From contig JAICXZ010000037.1 of assembly GCA_025934475.1 (NCBI GenBank), positions 1 through 11,701 of the forward strand: a stretch of DNA of 11,701 nt, given 5' to 3'. The translations under genes and the position numbers were made by a program. Shown piece after piece: positions 6,462-11,701 of the stretch. The DNA is from Mucilaginibacter sp. Lineage in GTDB: Bacteria; Bacteroidota; Bacteroidia; Sphingobacteriales; Sphingobacteriaceae. The stretch's first letter is position 1. Every line of letters starts with the position of its first letter. The notes under the pieces are model-generated. The model saw nothing but the letters and a program-made list of their open reading frames with translations. It did no database searches and was not told where the DNA came from.

Positions 6462-9056
6462 TCAAAGTAAACAATTCGCGATCAAACCGGTCCAGCCAGT
6501 TTGATGCGACGCTCCCAGACCACGGCCATTGTCACCGTCAAAATATTCATAAAAAAGCAGGTGGTCTTTAAAATGCGGATCGCTTTGGATTTTCTCGTGG
6601 TCGCCAAATATTGCCCGCCTGCCGTTCTCATCACGCTGAAACAGTTTTAACAGCCTGCTGTACAATTCATCCGCTACTTCCTTCAGGTTCATAAAATTAC
6701 CTGAGTTGGTAGGGCATTCGATCCTATAATTATCGCCGTAATACTGGTAATATTTATGCAGGCTGTGCACAATGAGGTAATTCATTGGCATCCACACCGG
6801 GCCGCGCCAGTTGCTGTTGCCGCCAAATAATCCGCTATCGCTTTCGGCAGGCGTATATTTAACGCTAAACTCATGCCCATCTACAGCCAACCGATAAGGA
6901 TTTTCCAGGTGATATTTGGAAAGTGCCCGGATGCCATGCGGACTCAAAAATTCGTTTTCATCCAGCAGGTGACGCAGGAGCGCCTTCATCCGATAACCGC
7001 GCAACAGGCTCAGCAAATGCTTCCCTTCCGAATTCTTTTCATTCCAGCGTGAAACCAGGCCAGCGAGATCAGGGCGGTTGTTTTCGAACCATTTCATCCG
7101 GCCCTTAAAAACAGGGCTGTTGGTAATATCGGCGTCGTCCAGCACTTCAGTGGCGAACAATGGAATCAAACCTACAATGCTTCGCACTTTCATTTTTTGG
7201 ACCGTTCCATCTGGTGATCGTAGTTGATCATAAAAGAAACCATCTTCATCGTCCCAAAGGCCCTCATTGTACTGGCCCAGGTTCGACATTGCCCCTACGA
7301 TATAAATAAAGTGCTCGAAGAATTTGGATGCGATATCAGCATATGCATTATCATAAGTTGTCAATTCGGCTGCAATGCGAACCAGGTTGAGCGAGTACAT
7401 CGCCATCCAACTGGTGCCGTCAGCCTGTTCTAATTGCTGACCATTGGGCAGATGGGCGTTCCGGTCAAATACACCAATATTATCCAGCCCCAGGAAACCG
7501 CCTTCGAAAATGTTATTTCCCTGGGCGTCCTTTCGGTTCACCCACCAGGTAAAATAGAGCATTAGTTTATGGAATATCCGTTCGAGGAACTTTGTATCGC
7601 CTTCCCCACCGTTTGCCTCCTTATCCTGCTTGTAAATCGACCAGGTAGCCATCGCCAGCACAGGCGGATTGGCATCGCCGAAATCCCATTCATAAGCTGG
7701 AAGGGCGCCGTTAGGATGCATATACCAGTCGCGGGTAAGTAAAAGCAATTGATCTTTGGCAAAGTCCATGTCTACCGTGGCCAGCGCCTGGCAATGAAAA
7801 GCCAAATCCCAGGCGGCAAACCAGGGGTACTCCCATTTATCGGGCATCGAGATCACATCGTGGCAATTCAGATGCGGCCATTTGCTGTTTCTGCCGTTAA
7901 CTCGCTCGGAAGGTGGTTTAGGTCCGGCCGGATCACCGTTGATCCATTTATGAATATCGTAATGATAAAACTGCTTGCTCCAAAGCAATCCCGCAAATGC
8001 CTGGCGATGTATCATTTCATGATCGCTGCCGTGTTTGTGGCTATGCAGACTTTGGTAAAACTCGTCCGCTTCTTTTATCCTTGTTTCGAATAATTCGTCA
8101 AAACCTTCAAAGTTTCTCCTGGCATCCGGGGTGAGCAGTAATCTCAGGGTAATACTTTGTTCGGCCGGTATAGTCAGATCGTAGTTTGCGGCAGCCTTCG
8201 TACCAACATTCCTTGGATTAACTGTCTCCGCACTGTGCACAATCCGATCGTTTATTCCATCCTTATAATAACATTTTGCATCATCGTAATTATAAAGACG
8301 TTGTGTATTCGTCTCGTTTTCGCAGAAAAGAAATTCGGGCTCCCCTTCGGTTTTTAGCCACAGCTGGCCGAGGGAGTGATGAAAAATATCAAGCACGCCC
8401 GGCGATTCATATTCAATCTGCGGTTTATAGTTATCATAACCCCAGGCCCAGGTATTACGAAACCAAACGGTGGGCAACACATTGAGCTGCGCTTCTTCTT
8501 CTCCGCGGTTGAAAATGGTAATCTTTACCAGGATTTCGCTGGCCGAATCTTTTGCATATTCGACAAAAACATCGAAATATTTATTCTGATCAAAAATACC
8601 GGTATCGATCAGCTCAAATTCCCGGTCATTTTTGGTGCGCCGTTTATTTTCTTCAACAAGCCATGAATAAGGATATTCCTGCTGCGGATACTTGTACAGC
8701 ATTTTCATGTACGAGTGTGTAGGCGTATTATCGAGGTAATAATAAAACTCCTTTACGTCCTCGCCGTGATTGCCCTCGGGATTAGATAAGCCAAAATAGC
8801 GCTCTTTGATTATAGGGTCTTTTTTATTCCACAAAGCCAACGCGAAGCATAGGTACTGATTGTCGTCACATATCCCTGCTATGCCTTCCTCGCTCCACCG
8901 ATAGGCTTTGCTGCGCGCCATATCATGAGTGATATAGTTCCAGGCGTCACCATTTGCGCTATAATCTTCGCGCACGGTTCCCCACTGGCGGTCGCTTACA
9001 TAGGGTCCCCATTTTTTCCAGTGATGATCTTTCAGTCGTTCTTTTTCAGCGTTCAT
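6462..9056 (-). CDS. GH63-family glycosidase (MGH1-like), probable alpha-glycosidase
   Basis: An 864-residue protein without signal peptide, so presumably cytosolic. It resembles the bacterial GH63 'glucosidase' group, related to E. coli YgjK and to mannosyl/glucosylglycerate hydrolases, which are inverting (alpha/alpha)6-barrel enzymes acting on alpha-glycosides. Residues ~1-330 form an N-terminal region beginning HHWKKWGPYVSDRQWGTVRE. The barrel follows with WFAAWDLAFH (Asp417, the probable general acid by analogy to the WD motif of the family), DGTSWMAMYSLNL (~546-558), GLFGGNSNWRGPVWMPMNY (742-760) and FYEYFDGDNGRGLGASHQTGW (Glu837, probable general base). Nothing appears truncated. Its ATG overlaps the stop of the M19 dipeptidase gene by one base (TGATG), so the two are translationally coupled. 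The substrate is unknown: a glucoside, mannoside or glycosylglycerate are all possible. The catalytic assignments are inference from family motifs. Confidence 0.85.
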   Translation of the reverse strand: MNAEKERLKDHHWKKWGPYVSDRQWGTVREDYSANGDAWNYITHDMARSKAYRWSEEGIAGICDDNQYLCFALALWNKKDPIIKERYFGLSNPEGNHGEDVKEFYYYLDNTPTHSYMKMLYKYPQQEYPYSWLVEENKRRTKNDREFELIDTGIFDQNKYFDVFVEYAKDSASEILVKITIFNRGEEEAQLNVLPTVWFRNTWAWGYDNYKPQIEYESPGVLDIFHHSLGQLWLKTEGEPEFLFCENETNTQRLYNYDDAKCYYKDGINDRIVHSAETVNPRNVGTKAAANYDLTIPAEQSITLRLLLTPDARRNFEGFDELFETRIKEADEFYQSLHSHKHGSDHEMIHRQAFAGLLWSKQFYHYDIHKWINGDPAGPKPPSERVNGRNSKWPHLNCHDVISMPDKWEYPWFAAWDLAFHCQALATVDMDFAKDQLLLLTRDWYMHPNGALPAYEWDFGDANPPVLAMATWSIYKQDKEANGGEGDTKFLERIFHKLMLYFTWWVNRKDAQGNNIFEGGFLGLDNIGVFDRNAHLPNGQQLEQADGTSWMAMYSLNLVRIAAELTTYDNAYADIASKFFEHFIYIVGAMSNLGQYNEGLWDDEDGFFYDQLRSPDGTVQKMKVRSIVGLIPLFATEVLDDADITNSPVFKGRMKWFENNRPDLAGLVSRWNEKNSEGKHLLSLLRGYRMKALLRHLLDENEFLSPHGIRALSKYHLENPYRLAVDGHEFSVKYTPAESDSGLFGGNSNWRGPVWMPMNYLIVHSLHKYYQYYGDNYRIECPTNSGNFMNLKEVADELYSRLLKLFQRDENGRRAIFGDHEKIQSDPHFKDHLLFYEYFDGDNGRGLGASHQTGWTGLIANCLL

Positions 9057-10123
9057 CAGTTCCAGGCATTACGCAAAAATCTTAACCAATTGCCATGCAT
9101 CATGTTTTCAATATCTTCCTGTTTGTACCCGCGTTTAGACAACAAGGCCGGTATTTTCTGCAGATCGGCTATAGTCTCCAGGTCATAAGGGCATTGCTCA
9201 CGACCAAAGGCGCCATCTAAATCCGAACCGATGCCCACATGTAAAGCATTCCCCGCAATTTGGCAGATGTGATCGACGTGATCTATCATTACTTCCAAAC
9301 TACAGTTCATGTCCTTAGGATTCGATTCAAACCGTATCCAACCAGGCACCATCATCCACGCATCAAGCGCTGCGCCAATTACCGCCCCGCGATCGATGAG
9401 TGCTTTGATCATCTCGTCGCTATACTGGCGATTGTGATTCACCAGAGCCCTGCAATTGTTGTGGCTGGCCCAGATATGGCCGTTAAAGTTATCCAAAGCC
9501 TGCCAGAAAGCATCGTCGCATAAATGTGTGGCGTCGAGGATAATACCCAATCGCTCTATTTCTTTTAACAGTTCAAGCCCTTGCTTGCCCATTTTCCCGG
9601 TTGCGTCGGTTCCATTGGCGTAGCGCCCCGGGCCATAGTGCGCCGGGCCTACAGCCCTTAAACCATATCGATAAGCGCGTTCCAGGTGGCCAACTGTAAC
9701 AATAGAATCGGCGCCTTCAAGGCTGAGTATATAGCCGATACGTTTTTTTTCCGACGTGTCATCGTTCCAATGCTGTAAATGCCTTTCGAGTGATTCCAGG
9801 TCGGTTATTTGCACCATCTCACCGTCGTCCTCCATTGTGTGGTACCAGGCAACTTGTCCTTGCGTTTGCGCCCAGGCCTGTTCGGGCGAGTGCCAGCCAG
9901 GCAAAGGATTATCGAGTGCAACAAAGCGACCTATTTGCGTTGCCACAACAAGGCCGATATCGCCTCTCCTTAGCTCCTCAAGGGATACGGTAGCATTTCC
10001 GCGATCGGGTTTATCGGTCATACCTTTTTCGCGGGCATTAATTTCAGACACCGGCCGGCGCAGATCGCGGTTCCATTCCAGCGCGTTCATGCTTAGGTCG
10101 AGGTGGGCGTCGATGGTGAACAT
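9056..10123 (-). CDS. Membrane dipeptidase homologue (peptidase family M19)
   Basis: A 355-residue binuclear-zinc dipeptidase of the M19 (renal dipeptidase) family, which hydrolyses dipeptides and tolerates a D-residue at the C-terminal position. The metal ligands align: His7 and Asp9 in TIDAHLDLS, Glu136 in LSLEGADS, His200 in DATHL, His221 in ASHNNCRAL and Asp301 in GIGSDLDGAFG. The 21-residue gap between the last two histidines equals that of the mammalian enzyme (198/219). There is no signal peptide or anchor despite the family name, so it should work in the cytosol. The stop overlaps the glycosidase start (TGATG). Upstream, a ~160-base repeat-filled gap separates it from the D-amino-acid PLP enzyme gene on the same strand, and the pairing suggests salvage of D-residue dipeptides. 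Exact substrates are not deducible. Confidence 0.92.
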   Translation of the reverse strand: MFTIDAHLDLSMNALEWNRDLRRPVSEINAREKGMTDKPDRGNATVSLEELRRGDIGLVVATQIGRFVALDNPLPGWHSPEQAWAQTQGQVAWYHTMEDDGEMVQITDLESLERHLQHWNDDTSEKKRIGYILSLEGADSIVTVGHLERAYRYGLRAVGPAHYGPGRYANGTDATGKMGKQGLELLKEIERLGIILDATHLCDDAFWQALDNFNGHIWASHNNCRALVNHNRQYSDEMIKALIDRGAVIGAALDAWMMVPGWIRFESNPKDMNCSLEVMIDHVDHICQIAGNALHVGIGSDLDGAFGREQCPYDLETIADLQKIPALLSKRGYKQEDIENMMHGNWLRFLRNAWN

Positions 10124-10131
10124 TGTTTTGG

Positions 10132-10288
10132 TTAAGTAATTGATTGAGTGAGCGAGTAATTATTTACGATTTCAGATTTACGAATGACGATTTTGTCAAT
10201 TACGATAAAAAACCAATAAATTTAAATTTTGCGATTTAAAGCTATGCAACATAATCAACTCAATCAACCACTCAACTAATCAACTTAA
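10132..10288. repeat. Intergenic element with imperfect terminal inverted repeats
   Basis: The gap between the dipeptidase and PLP-enzyme genes is bounded by TTAAGT (10132-10137) and ACTTAA (10283-10288), and contains a perfect 10-bp inverted pair, TTGATTGAGT (10140-10149) and ACTCAATCAA (10258-10267). Between the arms the DNA is very A/T-rich, with repeated ACGATTT/TTACGA words (10166-10206) and a TTTAAAT/ATTTAAA stem (10221-10240). The right end overlaps the stop codon of the upstream PLP-enzyme gene. It codes for nothing. It could be a non-autonomous mobile element, a REP-like element, or a degenerate simple repeat. Confidence 0.45.
10253..10285. repeat. Tandem octamer array AATCAACT x4
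   Basis: Four consecutive 8-base units: AATCAACT (10253-10260), AATCAACC (10262-10269, after one extra C), ACTCAACT (10270-10277) and AATCAACT (10278-10285). The last unit runs into the stop codon (10285-10287) of the PLP-enzyme gene on the minus strand, where the units read AGTTGATT. Related words in opposite orientation occur at 10138-10158. Such an array may vary in copy number by slippage. Confidence 0.6.
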
Positions 10289-11397
10289 ATCGTGATTTTT
10301 CGGTCCCTGGCAATATTGCGCCATTCGCCGGTTATTTGATGATCTTCTATAGTTATAGCACGTTCGTACAAGGCTATCGTAGGACAAACATGGTAGGGCA
10401 TACCATATAGTACGTCGCCAACTTTATATTGATGTCCCTCGCCTGCTTCCAGTACCAGATGCTCTTCACTTTGTCCTATTGGTTTCAAATCTGGTGTGTT
10501 GATAAAATATACGCGTTTAGTTAACTCGTTTTCTGCTGATACGGATTTGTGGCCAAGGTCTATACAAATTTTTGTTTCATCAGGCAATGATATGACTCGT
10601 GAAACAACCAAAGCGGCCGGCAAAAAAGGTTGTTCAGCATAAAGAAGCGAGTATCCCCGGTCCCAATAGATAAAAGTGCCTGGGCTGCATTCAATTTCTT
10701 TTCTTTTGGCGTGAATTGGGAAAGTTGGTGAGCCGCCGGCCACGATAATTGGTTCGGGATAGCCTTTTTGGGTTATAGCTTTCTGCAATTCCTGAACAGC
10801 CTGATATGCTTCGTTGCATTTCAGAGTCCTGATTTCGAGATCAGCATCATGTAAATGACCGTCATAGGCATGAAGACCAACAATTCTGATTCCTTTTAGC
10901 AATTGGCATCCCTCATAAAGTTTCAGTGCATGCTCTGGCACAATACCCGTTCGATTTTGCCCTACATTCAGATCGATGTATACCGGGATTTGAATATTGT
11001 CCTTCAGAGCTTCTTCCGAAATACTTGTAGCCGCGTCAATATTATCAATCAGGCAGGAATAGCTTGTACCAGCATATGTTTTGGTCAATTGGATAAATCG
11101 ATCCAACTTTGGCCCTATCGGCTGATAGGCAAGTAAGGCATCTTTTGCACCAACCGTCCCAAGCATTTCGGCCTCGGCAATTGTGGCACACTTGAATTTA
11201 GTGATGCCAGCCTGTATCATCAATGAGGTCGCCTCTTTGGCTTTGTTGGTCTTAACATGTGGCCTTAATCGCGAAACATCATCGATCATTCCTGTGAGCA
11301 GACTGATGTTTTGCTTAACCCGATCCGGGTAGATAACTAACGCGGGTGTATCGAGCTTATCGATATCGTTTATTTCGAACCAATTCTGATCGGCCAT
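10285..11397 (-). CDS. D-threonine aldolase / D-serine dehydratase-family PLP enzyme
   Basis: A 370-residue fold-type III PLP enzyme with an alanine-racemase-like N-terminal barrel and a C-terminal metal-binding domain of the D-serine dehydratase type. The PLP-binding lysine is Lys49 in RLRPHVKTNK, where many relatives have KTHK. GLHAYDGHLH (184-193) and the phosphate-binding-like GGSPTFP (221-227) follow. His336 and Cys338 in PYHVCPT form the HxC pair that binds the catalytic divalent metal in D-serine dehydratases. Products would be pyruvate (or 2-oxobutyrate) plus ammonia if a dehydratase, or glycine plus an aldehyde if an aldolase. The ridA gene directly upstream favours an enamine-forming dehydratase. 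I chose the ATG at 11397 over an in-frame TTG at 11427 that sits inside a hairpin. The enzyme class is sure; the exact reaction is not. Confidence 0.88.
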   Translation of the reverse strand: MADQNWFEINDIDKLDTPALVIYPDRVKQNISLLTGMIDDVSRLRPHVKTNKAKEATSLMIQAGITKFKCATIAEAEMLGTVGAKDALLAYQPIGPKLDRFIQLTKTYAGTSYSCLIDNIDAATSISEEALKDNIQIPVYIDLNVGQNRTGIVPEHALKLYEGCQLLKGIRIVGLHAYDGHLHDADLEIRTLKCNEAYQAVQELQKAITQKGYPEPIIVAGGSPTFPIHAKRKEIECSPGTFIYWDRGYSLLYAEQPFLPAALVVSRVISLPDETKICIDLGHKSVSAENELTKRVYFINTPDLKPIGQSEEHLVLEAGEGHQYKVGDVLYGMPYHVCPTIALYERAITIEDHQITGEWRNIARDRKITI

Positions 11398-11416
11398 AAT
11401 ATTTAAATGTCTGCAA

Positions 11417-11445
11417 GTAAGACGCAAGATTTTGCGTCTCTCTAC
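11417..11445. repeat. Hairpin overlapping the ridA stop codon
   Basis: AGACGCAA (11420-11427) and TTGCGTCT (11432-11439) pair perfectly over a GATT loop. The stem extends by GTA/TAC (11417-11419 with 11443-11445) after a 3-base bulge. It overlaps the ridA stop (11442-11444) and ends ~20 bases upstream of the PLP-enzyme ATG on the minus strand. There is no T tract on either strand, so it is a poor intrinsic terminator. It may be an attenuating or mRNA-protecting hairpin, or one copy of a dispersed palindromic repeat. Confidence 0.6.
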
Positions 11446-11701
11446 ATTTCTAATTCGAACATTGCCTCGATTTCTACCGGGATATTATCGGGTAGCGAAC
11501 CCATGCCTACTGCACTGCGCACACCTATGCCGTTATCCTCGCCCCAAACTTTAGCGAACAGCTCGCTGCACCCGTTAATTACAAAAGGATGTTTTTCAAA
11601 ATCAGCGGTGCAATTAACCATGCCTAACACTTTTATCACACGTTTCACTTTATTGAGACTACCAAGATTAGTTTTTATGGTTGAAAGAATAGCTAATCCT
11701 A
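11442..11701 (-). CDS. RidA/YjgF family enamine/imine deaminase, C-terminal part
   Basis: About 85 C-terminal residues of a RidA-family protein whose 5' end lies beyond the right edge. The frame stays open from 11442 to the edge, reading LAILSTIKTNLGSLNKV before the KRVIKVLGMVNCTADF segment, so the GTG at 11648 is internal. Family marks are LGSLNKVKRVIKVLGMVN, FVINGCSELFAKVWGE and VRSAVGMGSLP, which holds the conserved arginine that binds the substrate carboxylate, then VEIEAMFELE. RidA proteins hydrolyse reactive enamines/imines such as 2-aminoacrylate, made by PLP-dependent dehydratases, to keto acids and ammonia. The gene lies on the same strand as, and 44 bases before, a PLP enzyme of the D-serine dehydratase/D-threonine aldolase family, a functional fit. 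The product should be a small cytosolic trimer. Confidence 0.88.
   Translation of the reverse strand, partial: GLAILSTIKTNLGSLNKVKRVIKVLGMVNCTADFEKHPFVINGCSELFAKVWGEDNGIGVRSAVGMGSLPDNIPVEIEAMFELEM

Noticed and set aside
6923..9188. Several plus-strand ORFs of 60-114 codons opposite the glycosidase gene
   Set aside because: They are all antisense to intact GH63 or M19 coding sequence, with no recognisable domains or start signals.
10221..10240. TTTAAAT/ATTTAAA stem as a terminator
   Set aside because: The stem is entirely A/T with a 6-base loop and no useful T tract on the minus strand, too weak for an intrinsic terminator.
10253..10285. CRISPR-like repeat array
   Set aside because: The units are 8 bases and directly adjacent with no spacers, and there are no cas genes; it is a simple tandem repeat.
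11398..11427. Ten-residue extension of the PLP enzyme from TTG 11427
   Set aside because: The TTG lies within the hairpin stem, while the ATG at 11397 begins a normal family N-terminus.
11442..11648. Complete 68-residue gene starting at GTG 11648
   Set aside because: The frame stays open to the window edge and the upstream residues continue RidA-family similarity, so this is a partial RidA gene.

Overview
The window looks like chromosomal DNA from a member of the Bacteroidota, most likely a Sphingobacteriaceae organism of the Mucilaginibacter/Pedobacter type. The grounds are: two DUF4251 genes (a family largely confined to Bacteroidota), a Bacteroidota-type -7 box (TAnnTTTG) upstream of fabH, the lack of clear Shine-Dalgarno sites, moderate GC and A/T-rich intergenic regions. 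The assignment rests on recognised protein families and was not tested by a search. Both window edges cut genes: the 3' end of htpG on the left and the 3' part of a ridA gene on the right. No stretch longer than 300 bases lacks a gene.

Layout. Positions 1-264 hold the end of htpG and its intrinsic terminator. Positions 322-1461 (+) hold two tandem, diverged DUF4251 genes for exported proteins. Positions 1484-4986 (-) form a tight three-gene unit, eat-eutB-eutC: an ethanolamine permease and the two subunits of adenosylcobalamin-dependent ethanolamine ammonia-lyase. No eutA, aldehyde dehydrogenase or microcompartment gene is seen. Positions 5005-5424 (+) hold an unrecognised small acidic protein, divergent from eat and ending flush against fabH. 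Positions 5425-6393 (-) hold a stand-alone FabH-type ketosynthase III with its own promoter. Positions 6462-10123 (-) hold a GH63-type glycosidase translationally coupled (1-nt overlap) to an M19 membrane-dipeptidase homologue. Positions 10285-11701 (-) hold a D-threonine aldolase/D-serine dehydratase-family PLP enzyme preceded by ridA.

How the genes may work together. On the right, ridA, the D-amino-acid PLP enzyme and the M19 dipeptidase fit a route for salvaging dipeptides containing D-amino acids. The dipeptidase would release D-amino acids, the PLP enzyme would deaminate (or cleave) a D-hydroxy amino acid, and RidA would clear the reactive enamine/imine. On the left, eat-eutBC would import ethanolamine and split it to acetaldehyde and ammonia. 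Both are nitrogen- and carbon-scavenging functions; a regulatory link between them is only a guess.

The least explained parts are non-coding or unassigned. They are an inverted array of octamers filling the gap between the dipeptidase and PLP-enzyme genes, a hairpin overlapping the ridA stop codon, an inverted repeat bracketing the fabH promoter, and the unknown protein whose annotated start sits where the eat promoter should be. I saw no clear evidence of a defence system, CRISPR array, prophage, insertion sequence or tRNA/rRNA gene.
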